This document shows, one piece after another, positions 1 through 11,394 of a stretch of DNA of 64,000 bases. Below the pieces are notes generated by a model. It was not told the origin of the DNA, made no database searches, and saw only the letters and a list, made by a program, of their open reading frames with translations. Each line of letters starts with the position of its first letter. Positions within the stretch are counted from its first letter, which is position 1. This stretch comes from Nageia nagi (Eukaryota > Pinophyta): NCBI GenBank assembly GCA_050084985.1, contig JBITNC010000001.1:53134001-53198000 (forward strand), given 5' to 3'. A program made the position numbers and the translations under genes.

Positions 1-654
1 TGTGCAAAAATTACATGGATACATGAATTTGCCAATTTTCCACAAATTTTCACTAAAAACATTCTGCCTCAAAAGTGACCCCCTATGGTCTATTTATAGA
101 CGTTTTAGGTCAAATTTGAGGTTGTTGCTCTAATTCTTGAAAAAAGCTTCAAAATTGCTAATTTGAATGCTAAATTGAGATTACAATATTGTTGTAGTGA
201 GAGAACAGTCTCATCCCACTAAAATATGCTAAAAATAAAATATTTACAAAAATTGATGTCCTTTGGCACGCATTTCGAGGTGTTTTGCATCAATTTGGCA
301 AAAATTGGAGTTTCAAATCCTTGTTCTAGATCCTTCTGACATCTTTTGAGCTCCTTCTTTCTTTGAATTTGGATTTGCCTCTGATTGATCATTGTGACAA
401 ATTTTCAAGGAATTCTAAGAGGTTTTTTCGAAAAGATGGAGGGGTCTGAAATTTGGAAAAATTTTAAAAAGTGGATTTGAGCTCAAGGATGGATGGAGGA
501 TGGGATTATAAAAGTACTTGGCAAGTTTTGAGAGGTTTTGGGATTTTTAGGAGGTTTTGAGAAATATTTGAAGTTTTTGGCAAAATTTTCAATTTTCATG
601 TCTATGGATTTTTTTGATAGAAAAAAGTGAAAATTTCCACAGGAATGAAAATGC
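1..654 (-). repeat. LTR-like repeat segment with a minus-strand TATA box
   Basis: No coding sequence is apparent. On the minus strand a canonical TATAAATAG lies at 91-100 followed by a short GC-rich stretch, as at the promoters of LTRs. Similar minus-strand TATA contexts occur in the flank of the ORF family near 22700 and 42950. Together with 655-3150 this looks like one repeat unit read on the minus strand and truncated by the left edge. The LTR assignment is inferred; the partner LTR is not in the window. Confidence 0.4.
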
Positions 655-2200
655 CTTCTAGATTTTTGAGCACTCAAACTTGCTCAAATTGAAAAATTTC
701 AAAGTTTAAGGATGCTTAGAATGTCATTTTCCATGCAATGAAGGCAAAATTTTCGAATTTTGACCAAAATTTATCAATCCTCCTCAAGGTAGGTGCATAG
801 TTTTCACCTCATTGGAATTCCATACACTTGAAAAGTTGCACCTAGCCTTTTGGTGCCTTAAATGTGCTCAAATTTGAAAATTTGAAGTATTAAATGCACT
901 CAAAATGGCTTTTTCCTTGTAATGAAATGCTCAAACATGAATTTTGATCAAAATTCGTCAATTCTCCGCAACTTAGGTGCTAGTTTTCAGTCCTATGGAT
1001 CTTCAATGGCATGAAAACCTGCACCTAGATATCTGAGCCCCCAAACTTGCTCAAAAATGAAAATTTGTAAGTTTAAATGTGCTTGGAATGGGGTCTTTTA
1101 TTAATTTATGTCTTCAAATTTGGTTTTTGATAAAAATCCATCTTCCTCCTTGACTTGGAGCCAAAAAAACACTCCATTGGGAATTTCATTGGCATGAAAG
1201 CATGCGCCTATGCTTTTGGGTGATTTCCCTTGCTCAAAAGTGAAATTTTGTAGACCTATACCCTCTTGAATGTCCTTGCTCACAAACCTTCAAACTTGAG
1301 TTTTGGACAAAATTTATCTTTTTTCCTCATGCTAGGCACCAAAACTCATCTCATTGGATTCCCATAGCCTTGCAAACCTGCACCTAGGAATTTGGGTCAC
1401 TTTCCTTGCTCAAAAGTGAAAAATTGCAAGTTTAAATGTGCTAGAAATGATGTTTTTCACCTAATGGACACCTTAGGATCAATTTTTAATTAGTTTTGCA
1501 CTTATCCCTCCAAGTTAGGCGCCATTTTTCAACTCTATGGATTTTGAAAAATATGGAAAACTGTGCCTAGAATTTTGGTGCCCAAAACTTGCCCAAATTT
1601 GTGATTTCCAAGACCTAAATGTGCTCACAATGCCATTTTGCACCCAATGGACCCTTCAAACTTGTATTTTGACCAAAATTTATCAAATGTTTTTACTCTA
1701 TGCGCCATTTTTCACTCCATTGGAATTCCATAGCCTTGAAAACCTATGCCTAGCCCTTAGGATGCTCAAAAGTGCTCAAAATAAAAATTTTGAGTATTAA
1801 ATGTGCTTAGAATGGTGTTTTCCTTGTTCCCAAGCATCTAAACTTGTCTTTTGAGCAAAAAATGCTTCATCTTATCAATCTAGACGCAAAAAATCAGCCA
1901 TTGGATTTGGAATCATTTGGAAACTTGCGCCTACGAATTTGGGGGTCTATACTTGCTCAAATTTGCAAAATTGAAGACCTAAAGTGCCTTAGAATCACCT
2001 CTTCCATCCATCTATGCATTTACATTTGAATTTTGATGCATTTCCACTTTTTCTCCACAATCTAGGCGCTAAAAATCATCTCTATGGATTTCCCATAGGC
2101 TTGAAAAATTGCATGTAGGATTTGAGTGCCTTAGACTTGGTCAAAATTGAAAATTTCAAGTCCTAATTGTGATAGAATTCACCTTATCTCTCCAATATCG
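655..2200. repeat. Diverged ~182-bp tandem array
   Basis: About 8.5 head-to-tail units. The phase marker (C/T)(A/G)CCTAG recurs near 840, 1021, 1204, 1381, 1563, 1746 and 1928, with a weaker one near 2110, giving spacings of 177-183 bp. Each unit also carries TTGCTCAAA about 25 bp later, AAATGTGCT about 60 bp later, and CTCC/TCATTGGA shortly before the next marker. Units are strongly diverged, so the array is old. Short ORFs across it (for example 1537-1800) are by-products of the repeat. Confidence 0.75.
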
Positions 2201-2229
2201 CTCTTGGAATTGAATTCCGACACCATTTA

Positions 2230-3150
2230 TATTTATCTTTTAAGAACATGCACCATTTTTCCCTCATTTGGATTTTCAATACCTTGGAAAAATGGGCTTG
2301 GGGCTAGGGATACTCAAACTTGCACTTTCGATCCATTCGGACATAAAATGTACATTTTCGGCCACTCCTAGCATTTTCGAGCTCAAACTTGATCAAAACG
2401 GCCATTTCGGCACCTTCGAACTCAAACTATGCATTTTCGATGATTTTTGAGTTCAAACGGTGCAAAAACGACCATTTTTGCCTTTCTAAGCTCAAACTTG
2501 TCATTCTCGTCATTTCCAGCATTTTCAGGCTTAAAGTATTCATTTTTGGCATTTCTGGGCCTTAAGTGTGAAAAAACGATCATTTTCGAAATTTTAGAGT
2601 ATTTCCGGCCATTTTGAGCTCAACTTTGCATTTTTGACCATTTCTAAGCTTTTTGGGCTCAAATGGTGCAAAAACGCACATCTTTACTGTACTGACCATT
2701 TTCGGGCTCAAAATTGACCAAAATGCGCCTTTTCGTGATAATGACCATTTTTGAGCTTTCCGGCTCATACTTGATAGAAAACGCTTATTTTTGTCATCTT
2801 AGCTACATCCACTGCTCTTGGGCTTAAACTTAAGAAAAATGCTAATTTTTTTCACACTTGGCACTTGTGAGCTTAAAACTCTGAAAAACAACCCCATCTC
2901 TACTAACTGCACTTTAGACCAAAAATCCGTGCTCTGATACTCTCTCTCAAATCCTAGCTCTTTGGCTTCAAAATTGGTGACTGGATACTCTAATACTCTT
3001 AAGGGTCTTCGTCGCAAGATCTCCTTGAATCACTCCCTAATATCATGTTTGCACTCTTTAGAATGAACTATCCGTCGTCCAAAGCCAATCTCAAGGCAAT
3101 GCAGGATCCCCAAAATCTTGTATTTTGGGGTGTGTTGTGCAGGCACAATA
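2230..3150. repeat. CTCAAAC/CATTTTCG repeat block, first copy
   Basis: A block of short degenerate modules built from GAGCTCAAACTTG and CATTTTCG. It ends at a sharp motif, GGATCCCCAAAAT then TTGGGGTGTGTTGTG (near 3108-3139). The same block with the same end is found in the same orientation at 25880-26800. It is non-coding and flanks a tandem array in both places, so the two loci are copies of one long repeat family. Confidence 0.7.
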
Positions 3151-3435
3151 GGACGTCACACAAAACAAATGAATTGGCACCATTTAACTACATTGTATAG
3201 AGATATTAGTATAATAGTGTTTTTCTTATTGAAAAAAGATAAACTGTTTGTATTGAATTGATCATTTTGTTGGTTATAGGAGTGATCCCACTAGAGACAT
3301 TTTAAAATTTTTTATAAAATAAAATTTCATAATTCTATGAATAGCTTATATGAATTAAACCCAAGGTATTTTAAGATAGGAATATTTAGTCATATAATAA
3401 TTAAAACAAATCGATTGCATTTTTAAATAAAGTCT

Positions 3436-3610
3436 CCACTATCCACCTAGCATCTTGTGGACAGTAGCATGACTCTAGCCAAACTGAAGCACAATTGAAG
3501 TCAAACTGTAGCTCCACTATGTAGTAATAGAACAAGAAGTGAGATTTGAACCTAGGACCTCCCATAAATCAATCAAAGCATTTAACCAACGTGTTGTCCC
3601 TTTGGGGACC
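3436..3610 (-). mobile_element. Possible tRNA-derived SINE
   Basis: Read on the minus strand, GTTGGTTAAATGC resembles the end of a tRNA A box. About 25 bp further on, GGTTCAAATCTC resembles a B box (GGTTCGANNCC). This pol III-like head is followed by unrelated sequence and an A/T-rich 3' end. No target duplication was identified. The rest of 3150-4147 is featureless intron-like sequence. Confidence 0.35.
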
Positions 3611-4147
3611 AGTTTGTTGTTTTTATTTAAATTCAAGTTATGGAGGCAATTAGATCAACTTGGACTCGATCTGAAGACCTACAAACAGTTGCATTAAGAT
3701 ATTTTAAACAAGGCATGTCTCCCTTTTAGTTTGAGATGCTTTACTTCCAGTCAATAGATTGAGACGTTTTACTTTTAAGTTCACTCTTCCTCAATGGTGC
3801 AGGGCTTGGCTATTAACTACGATTTGGTTTCATGTAAATTTTCTTGCCACAAGACAAGTACTTTTATCTTAAGGCATCAAGATTGGATATATCGTTTTTA
3901 CATTATGCTTGATTGTATGGAGTCATTTGTTGTGTCTTTTTATACTAGGAGTTTCTGAGTGAGTAAGAGCATTAGTTCATGAATAGTGAGAATGAGAGCC
4001 AAAGGAAAAAATAAACATTGCACATATTCCAATTAAGTGTCATTTGATATAGATTGGTATTGGCGAATATAATATTTGGTCAGTTTAGAAGAACTTAATA
4101 GATCTTGATTTTGTTGGTAATTGTGAAGGATATTTCTGAACATGCAG

Positions 4148-4216
4148 GTTTCTTCTGGAATTCTTTACTTGGGATTCTTCAATGGTGTTGGTCCTGTACG
4201 CACTCAATCAAAGATG
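4148..4216 (+). CDS. TMEM8/PGAP6-like protein, internal exon a
   Basis: Twenty-three codons bounded by an acceptor (CATGCAG before 4148) and a donor (GTATGT from 4217), phase 0 at both ends. The translation includes LYLGFFNGVGPVRTQSKM, matching the conserved FNG-G-RTQSKM segment that precedes the first cysteine-containing domain in plant TMEM8-like (DUF3522) proteins. The preceding exons are not recognisable in 1-4147, so they lie left of the window. The ATG at 4142 is in the intron and is not a start. The next exon, 23.1 kb downstream, begins with ISRGSSYTVGVE, which continues the same conserved block; that continuity is the main support for so small an exon. Confidence 0.75.
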
Positions 4217-4485
4217 GTATGTCACAAACAAGTAATTCTAAGAATTTTTGTTTTATTTTTTGTAAAAAAAAGAGGGATTATATTAATGCTATACCAAATC
4301 CTAGAATGGGTATCTGTAATGCTAAAGCTAAAAATTGCTTCCATAATGTCACCTGTTTAATCTGAAATATGTAAGGCTATTCTTGTTTTTCATACAAATA
4401 TATTTAAAGACATCTTTGAACTGGAAGAACATTTACAGAGCAAAATATTTGTTTGAAACATTGATATAACAAAAAGTTCATGAAT

Positions 4486-4740
4486 TTAACTGGCAAGTTC
4501 CCAAAGCTTGCAAGAAACCCCAATCAATGATAAGCTCGACAGTGGGAAGACTGAATTGTTTTCATCATCAGCCCTATAGTTTCTATTGAATTTCTTCTTT
4601 GAATTGATTTGTTCTAGCGCTTCTTTAATATTCAATACCTGGATTTCTAATTCGCTATACATGGTCTCAACTTCCTCAGCCTTTGCATGGATAGCATGAA
4701 AAAAAATGAATGTGTAATATCCAGTTCCTTGCAGGTATTG
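4486..4740 (-). pseudogene. Minus-strand coding remnant, coiled-coil-like
   Basis: An open frame of 84 codons on the minus strand between a TGA at 4741-4743 and a TAA at 4486-4488. It includes a charged heptad-rich stretch (AEEVETMYSELEIQVLNIKE) followed by NSKKKFNRNYRADDENNS. Composition is protein-like rather than repeat-like. Upstream on the same strand, near 4760-4830, another frame reads ELDEEPFDLSNQRENRKREL. Together these may be exons or a decayed copy of a gene I do not recognise. There is no start codon context and the frame changes. Confidence 0.3.
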
Positions 4741-5539
4741 TCAAACACGACATTTTGTGGCATAATTCTCGCTTTCTGTTTTCCCTTTGGTTACTCAAAT
4801 CAAATGGTTCTTCATCAAGCTCATTTCTTGTTCTTGATTAGGGTGTTTGAAATATTGTTTTTTAGTCTCTTTATTGTTGCTTGTGGGTCAAGAGTGGGTT
4901 AATCCAATCTACCTATTTCACTCTTCAAGTCTTTCATCTATTGTTTGTTGCATACTGTGCAATATTTGCATCACCACATCGAAGTTAACTGTTTGTAATG
5001 GGGAATTAATTTTCTCTGCTATCATTTTTTCAGGCTCACTATTTACTTATCACTTACAGATCAATGATATAATGTCAATAATTCAAACCCAATGCAACTT
5101 GCTGTTCCCCATTGTATAGCTTTATCTTTGTTCCACAGGGACTCAACCTGAACACTTCATACATATGGGTATATGCCCCATTCAAAGAATGTAGTTTTGG
5201 CAACAAACGTCTCTTGTCTAGTGTTGACTACGCAATACCCCCTACTTTTTGCAAATTTGGGGACCCAATCTCTACTACTGAGGCAGAAAACGGAGAAAGT
5301 GCAATTTGAAGTATGCTCAGGAGTGGGCATAAAATCTGAAGTTTGACTATGATAGAGTGGATATCCTACATACAAGTCCTTCACTTCAATTTTGAAATCA
5401 ATCCAAATCAATCTAAGGTGAAATTTTCACAAGTGAAGACCGGGTGCAAAAGGAAAAGAAAAGTTAGTACTGGTTGAGGATGAACATAAAAAAATCATCT
5501 GGGTCATTCACCTCAAAATTTTCAAGTTTGAAGTTAGTC

Positions 5540-6360
5540 GCATGTGTAGATAAAGTTACATTTTGTAACTTTTCAAAATGGTGTGACCACTGCATCTTTT
5601 GTTTGAGAATTTATTTTGTTTTAGGCACGACCAATGTATCTTTTGTTTCAAGCACGACCAATGTATCTTTCTATTTTGGTGCGACCAGGAAATCTCCAAA
5701 AATGAGCAAGTGGTCGCATGGTTTCAAAAAGATGCATTTATAACTTTTCAATATTGTGCGACCACTACATCTTTTGTCTGAGGCGCGACTAGGCATAATG
5801 ACTTCAAAATCTAGCTAAGTCCCATGTGTTCACATGGTTGAAAAAAGATGCATTTTTAACTTTTTGAAATGATGCAACCATTGCATCTTTTGTTGCAGGT
5901 GCGACCATAGGAAATAGGTCCAAAATTTTGACAAGTCCTAGAGTCGTCGCATGTAAGGAAAAAGATGGAAAAGTAACTTTGTTTTAGGTGTGACCATTGC
6001 ATCTTTTGGTTTACATCCGACCAACCATAATTGCACCAAAACGCGATCAAATCCAAAGGGGACACATGTCATGGGATAAGTTATATGAAGATCCCTCCAA
6101 TTGCATACTTAGAGAGATTTCAGAAGAGAAAGAAGTGGTCACATGCTAGAGAAAAGTTACAAAATAATGCTGGTCACAAGTCAGAAAAAAGATGGAATTC
6201 TAACTTTTGCAGAGGATGCAACCAATGTTGAAGATGCCCAGACTCCCCTTCAAATGCTAAGTATCATTTTCAAAGCCTATAAATATGCCTTAGATGCTTC
6301 ACAATTTGCAAATTTTGCTAGAAGAGTGGTTGCATGCTGATAAAAAGTCACAAAACATAG
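5540..6360. repeat. Degenerate ~115-bp tandem repeat
   Basis: Repeated module GCGACCA-TGCATCTTTTG, then a second GCGACCA about 28 bp later, then AAAGATG...AACTTTT. Module starts near 5757, 5873 and 5988 are 115-116 bp apart. Earlier and later copies (5580, 6130-6230, 6320-6380) are less regular. It is non-coding; short ORFs here come from the repeat. Confidence 0.55.
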
Positions 6361-6626
6361 TGGTTGCATGGTAGAGAAAAGATGGGCTTGGACAGTTTGG
6401 AATAACCGATTGCTCCTCTATCCTGCCAATGTCCTCCTCCAAGTACCTCCTTAGGAGAGGGTTTGTACCCTAGGGTGCTTTATGTGAGTGGGAACTGAAG
6501 AATGTGGCCTCTTTGGTATGACATGGAGCCTCTCTGTCACCTTTGTTGTGACGTCCGGTCTCCCACTCATCCCTGGTGTGCTGTGGGATCTCCTGGTCAT
6601 CCTTGATGTGACGTGGTGCCTCCTGG

Positions 6627-6965
6627 TCATCCTTGACATGATGTGGAGGGGAATAGTTGCTCCTCCGACTCCTCATGAACACCCAAATGCCTGTTCAATT
6701 GCCGTTGTATGGAAGTCATCACTCCGATCATGTTGTGGATAGCCGAAATGAGTTCGTCAAACTTCTGTTTGGGGGTAGATTCCCGAATCGGAGTTGTGCT
6801 CCTCCTCCTAGCAGCTCTTTGTCTTTCTCCTTGCGCCTCCCCTTCATCACTGATTGTCCTCTCATCTAGAAACTCATTCATCCATGGTCGTCTGTCCTCC
6901 TCATTGATTGCTCTTTCAAGTGCTTCTTTAGTGTGTGATCCTTTGCTTTTTCTAGCAGATGCCAT
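6627..6965 (-). CDS. Retrotransposon gag N-terminal fragment
   Basis: A 112-residue minus-strand frame beginning MASARKSKGSHTKEALER. It is highly charged, with a predicted helical C-terminal part (KQKFDELISAIHNMIGVM). It begins about 75 bp downstream of a primer-binding-site-like sequence and an LTR-like region, exactly where gag starts in plant LTR elements. The frame closes at 6627; no capsid core, zinc knuckle, protease or pol follows in 6400-6627, so this is a truncated copy. The exact lineage is not recognised. Confidence 0.45.
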   Translation of the reverse strand: MASARKSKGSHTKEALERAINEEDRRPWMNEFLDERTISDEGEAQGERQRAARRRSTTPIRESTPKQKFDELISAIHNMIGVMTSIQRQLNRHLGVHEESEEQLFPSTSCQG

Positions 6966-7039
6966 CTCTCTCCGACTGCTGGATTTGGTGTATAAGCAGT
7001 GTACTGCAAGTCTCATGCACAAGCTAGCTAGATTCAAGC

Positions 7040-7052
7040 TCTGGCACCACTT
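7040..7052 (-). promoter_or_regulatory. Primer-binding-site-like sequence
   Basis: Minus strand GTGGTGCCAGAGC, four bases after a putative LTR end ...ATCATCA. It resembles the initiator-Met-tRNA site TGGTATCAGAGC with two changes. Confidence 0.5.
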
Positions 7053-7053
7053 T

Positions 7054-9346
7054 TGATGATCCAAAAATGCAATCTCAAGCACAAATTAGCACATTATAGT
7101 AATCCAACCCTAACGTCTAGTGTAGGGCATCCAGAATTTGCATAAACAACACTTCAAAGACAACGTTGGAGCTAGGGCATCAAATACAAGCATTAACTAC
7201 ACAATAATGCCAACGTGTGGCCAATACAAGTATACACAACAATAGTAATCCAACGTATGCATAATAATGATATAGACAATACAAATGATGAGATCCAGTG
7301 CCCTTGGCAATATATATAATGCTCAATGCTCAATTAATACAATACCAGGCCCAGAAAGGCTGATGTTGGCCTCTAAGGAGCCAACTAGGGCACAACACAA
7401 TATCTGCTCAATCTTTGGAGAACTCTGGAACCATGGGACAATACGCCTCCTCAGAATAAGAATCCTCCCCAACGAAGGGGCCCTCCTAAGTTCCTGGATA
7501 ACCATCGAATGTAGAAGCAATACCTCAGAATACCTCCGAATGGGCAAAGGTGCTACACCAGTTTCGTAGACAAACATGATCCCTCAACTTGAATGCCGTC
7601 TAGAAGCTGCGCTTAGGAAAGGTTGCTTAGTACCACTAAGACTTGTCCTCTTGACTATGATAGAAGTAATAATAATCAATGTCTATCCAGTAGTAAGCCT
7701 CCAAGGATTAATATTACCTTCCTTGGTCTGGATTACATCTCAAATTCATCACCCAATCCCCTCATGGCCCAACTACCTAGGGATCAGTCCTGGCTCAACA
7801 TAGGTATTTGGGACTCCCTTATGCTCCATGTGGACCCAGGAATGCATGCGTGGGTCTAGAAGGCATGTGTGGGCACTTAAGGGGTAACGTGGGTCTCAAT
7901 GGCTAACGTGGGGGTCTGGAAGTCATCCCATGGGTGTGCAAGTGTCTAGGTGCTCCCATCTCAATGTTGGGTTATTAAGTGCTCATCCATCCAATACATG
8001 CTAAATAAAACTTGGGATTCCCACAATCATGTCTCGGGATCTCCAAGTATGATAAATACACCTAATCTAACCTTAGGAGGGAGACATCCCACTTGGGGCT
8101 CACAATGGGTTCCATTGACCCATTAAGTCTCCTATCTAAAGCTACAATTATAAAAGTGCATGTACATAAATAAAGTATTTTACATTTTGCCATTTGTAAG
8201 ATCCCAATCACAAATTCAAGTGCAATTAAGCAAATTCAAACAACTATGCACCCACATCTGGCCTAGAAGAGCAAATACAAGTATAAAGCACCGCACAATG
8301 CCAACATCAGGTCTAGGGCATCCAATCTAAGCTTAATCAACACAATAATGCCAACATCTGGTTGATACATGCATAAATGGACAATCACACCTCAACGTTG
8401 CAATAATGGACAAGTACACAAGATACTATGAGATCCAAATGCCCAAATACTGTATTAATGATGTACAATGAAGAATGATATAATACCTGGCCCTCAGGGC
8501 TCAACGTTGGCCTCCCAGGAGCCAACTAGGGCACAACAACTGGACAAATGTGATCAATGTCGGAACTGCGAAAGAATGGATGGGACAACCTTACTCCCTC
8601 AAGCTTGGATGCTTTGCTATAGAACTCCCATGCCGGTAAACCCTTGAAGGTAGGAATGCGACCTTGGAATACCATCGGATGGACTAAGATGCTGCACATT
8701 AGCCGTAGATCAACAGGATCCCTTAGCTTGCTAACCCTCCTAGATGCTGCACCTAGGGATGTGCTTGATGTTGTGCCAAGACTTGTGTCCACTGGACGGT
8801 ATGAGTAATAAAATCAAATCAGTATATCCAACAATCATCACCTAGCCTTCCTGGTCTAACATTGGCTTCCTAAAAGCCCCACAAACCCCAACGATGGTGC
8901 CTAGGGGTCATTCCAAGTCCAAGGTGGGTATTTGGGCCTTCCTTATGCTCCACATGGGTCCTCATTCTCAACATGGATCTAGAAGGCATGCGTGGGTGTC
9001 ACGGGCCAACGTGGGGGTCTAGGAGTCTCCCCAAGGTTGGCGCATGTGTGCAAGTGGTCCCAATTCCAACGTTGACGCAATTAGGTGATTATCCATGCTC
9101 TAGTAATGTCCATGCTCTAGTAATGTCTAAGTGCTAAATAAGCCTTGGGATTCCCACAATCACTTTTGGGGATTTTCAAGTACATTAAATGACACTAATC
9201 TATACTTTGGAGGCAGACGTCCCACTTGGGGCTCACAGTGGGGTCCAACGGACCTTTATATCTTCTATCCAAAGTAATAATAACTAAGCTCAATTAATTA
9301 AATAAATATATACAAGAGGAATCTGTGGGATTCCAGAATTAGTTAC
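7054..9346 (-). repeat. Two tandem ~1.13-kb LTR-like units
   Basis: Two diverged direct copies, roughly 7054-8190 and 8190-9346. Shared landmarks GAGCCAACTAGGGCACAAC (7378 and 8519, 1141 bp apart) and AGAC(A/G)TCCCACTTGGGG (8092 and 9215, 1123 bp apart) set the period. On the minus strand the right end begins TGTAACTAATTC and the left end is ...ATCATCA followed by a PBS and gag. The second unit therefore behaves as a 5' LTR; the first may be a tandem LTR or the 3' LTR of a lost neighbour. No protein coding is supported here. Confidence 0.55.
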
Positions 9347-9361
9347 AATTTGCTAAAGGGG

Positions 9362-9952
9362 ACTTCACACCATTATATTGTTATTTGCTTGTCATTTCGT
9401 GGTGATTATCTCTCATTGTTTGGACGTTGGACTATTAAGTACATTACTGTGATAATTACTTGGTATCAAAGCTCTACTTGTTAGATGTTGGATATATTGC
9501 CATTATTGAGTGTTTGTGCATGACACATTGCTATCAATGCTTGGATGTTGGATGTATGAGGGATTATGATCGACTTTGTGCCAATATTAGCTAGACGTTA
9601 GGAAATATTGTGGAGATCTCATAGCTATTGCATGGATGTGGGGTTATTTTGAGGTTACTACATGTGATTGTGCCATTCTAAGTGAGACATGGGTTTCTAG
9701 CTTGCATTCTTGCTTCTAGCACTTGGACATTGAGTTTTCTTGGTGTAATCCATTTGGATCTTGAGCTTGCATAATTCGTTGGCATATTTTGAGTATGATT
9801 GAATAAGATCTTGCCTTTGGAGTGAGACGTCCCTATCCTAGGGACACATTTGCATTGTTTTGATCAACAATTTGTGCTTGGAGAAATTTCTTGCATCTAT
9901 TTGGAACAAGAATTGTGTACTTTCTGGATGAGCCCTAGTTCGGCTCATTACA
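9362..9952 (+). repeat. 5' LTR remnant of the gag-protease element
   Basis: Near-identical over its whole length to 20937-21522. Both contain GTGATTATCTCTCATTGTTT and both end ...GGTGAGCCC/GATGAGCCC...CTCATTACA. The remnant is immediately followed by a primer-binding site, so it is the 3' part of a 5' LTR. The missing 2.3 kb was replaced or cut off by the minus-strand LTR pair on its left. Confidence 0.8.
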
Positions 9953-9953
9953 G

Positions 9954-9969
9954 TGGTATCAGAGCCAGG
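9954..9969 (+). promoter_or_regulatory. Primer-binding site, initiator Met tRNA
   Basis: TGGTATCAGAGCCAGG starts one base after the 5' LTR end and matches the complement of the plant initiator-Met-tRNA 3' end. A diverged tandem copy of ATCAGAGCCAGGATCTTGCC lies 50 bp downstream at about 10009. Confidence 0.85.
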
Positions 9970-10978
9970 ATCTTGCCATACTACTGGGTTAGATGTTGAG
10001 AAAGTTTATCAGAACCAAGATCTTGCCATCCTGCTAGGTTAGATCTTGAGAGAGATTTGCAGTTTGATCAGAGACATAAAAAGTATAGTGGTAATTGGAG
10101 AATTCTAGCGGATTATAAGGAGATTTAGGAGTATCACGATGAAATCGAAGGTTTTGCGCATCAAGATATGGAATTTGAGCTACTGAAGGAAGATGTTGGG
10201 GAGTTTCAAGGTCTCAAGTTAATTCGTTGCACCTCTAAAGACACATTTTGGGCATTAGATCTCTTTCATTGGTCCCTTGGAGAACAACGTTGGAGCTTTT
10301 GGCATCCAAATTTGCGGATTTCAAGGTTTCTAAGGTAGACGTTGGAGCTTTTTGCACCAAATTGCAATGTTTGATGAGTGAAAGGTGAGACGTGGGACCC
10401 TAGTGTCTAGTTTGAACCATTCATCATCAGATCTTGCACTTGGATCAAGATTGTTCCATCCAAAGGCACTACTTTCTAGGTTTTAGTAAATTTCGAAATT
10501 CATTTCTACAATTTAAATTTTAAGGAAAATTTGAAATTGGAATCATGGAGGGATAAGGCTTGTAGGAGTTTAAAATTATTTTAAGAGGATTTAATTTAAT
10601 TTAATTTGAAAAGCAAATGAGATAAGGAGAGATAAGTGTTTTAAGAATTTGAATTTTGGAGGAAAAAGTAAATGTGAAAAGCAAATATTTTTAAGACACT
10701 ATAAAAGAGAACTTTAGAGTAGGAGAGAGAGCACAACATTTGGCGAATCACATTTTGCAATTCAAAGCAAAGGAGGATTTCATCCCACTAAGGAGGACAT
10801 CATTCAACTTGGAGAAAGGTTTGTTGGGTCTTTAGAGGCTCATTTCAACAAATTCTCCCCTCCAAGAGGTTTGTCCACTCTTGGGAGGCCTATTTTAGAT
10901 TGGCACAACTTCAAAGTTCAAACGAACTGACCAGTGCAATCCCAAATCCATATGCGTCCTGAGATCCACCAATAGTAT
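9970..10978 (+). other. Leader of the gag-protease element
   Basis: Untranslated leader between the PBS and the chromovirus insertion. It contains a ~50-bp tandem duplication (about 9959-10057) that copies part of the PBS. No sustained reading frame is seen. It ends at CAACG (10979-10983), the left target duplication of the nested element. Confidence 0.6.
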
Positions 10979-10983
10979 CAACG

Positions 10984-11378
10984 TGTTAGGATCCCACATC
11001 CTAACATTTTAGTGTTAGTATTTTATTAAATTGTTGGCCTATATTGTAATATTATGATTGTAAGGGCGGGGCCCGATTTTGCATTACTATTAGGGTTAGG
11101 GTTAGTTTAATATAAATAGATAGAAATGTGTGGAGAAAGGCATCTTGAACATTATTTTCGCCTTTGGAGTTGTAAGGAGGTAGCCCCCTCGAAGCGGCCT
11201 GTGATTCTGTTACTATTCAGTAAAATCCTATCCTTATCTTCTTATTGATGCTATTTCGTGTTCTATTTACCAACGCATGCTCCGTTATTTCCAATGGATA
11301 GTTGTTATTTTCTTGTTTCAAATCAATATTCGTTTCATTTCTGCAATATTTCCCTTTCATAATTGTAGCATCGTAACA
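10984..11378 (+). repeat. Chromovirus 5' LTR
   Basis: 395 bp, begins TGTTAGGATCCC and ends ATCGTAACA. TATAAATAG at 11111-11119 is the likely core promoter. TTAGGGTTAGGGTTAG just upstream is part of U3 and only resembles telomere repeats. Confidence 0.92.
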
Positions 11379-11380
11379 TC

Positions 11381-11394
11381 TAGTATCAGAGCTC
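11381..11394 (+). promoter_or_regulatory. Chromovirus primer-binding site
   Basis: AGTATCAGAGCTC-type sequence two to three bases after the LTR end. It resembles the initiator-Met-tRNA complement TGGTATCAGAGC. Confidence 0.65.

Noticed and set aside
5112-5411. Overlapping ORFs on both strands near 5.1-5.4 kb
   Set aside because: No motif, no splice context and not conserved with the host gene family.
9954-9969. tRNA gene fragments at the TGGTATCAGAGCC and TGGCGC...CCGGG sites
   Set aside because: They are primer-binding sites adjoining LTR ends; no cloverleaf is present.
11088-11105. Telomere-like TTAGGGTTAGGGTTAG (and CCCTAACCCTAA near 22763 and 23128)
   Set aside because: Only two to three units each, inside LTR or LTR-like repeats and present at equivalent positions in repeat copies; not an interstitial telomere.
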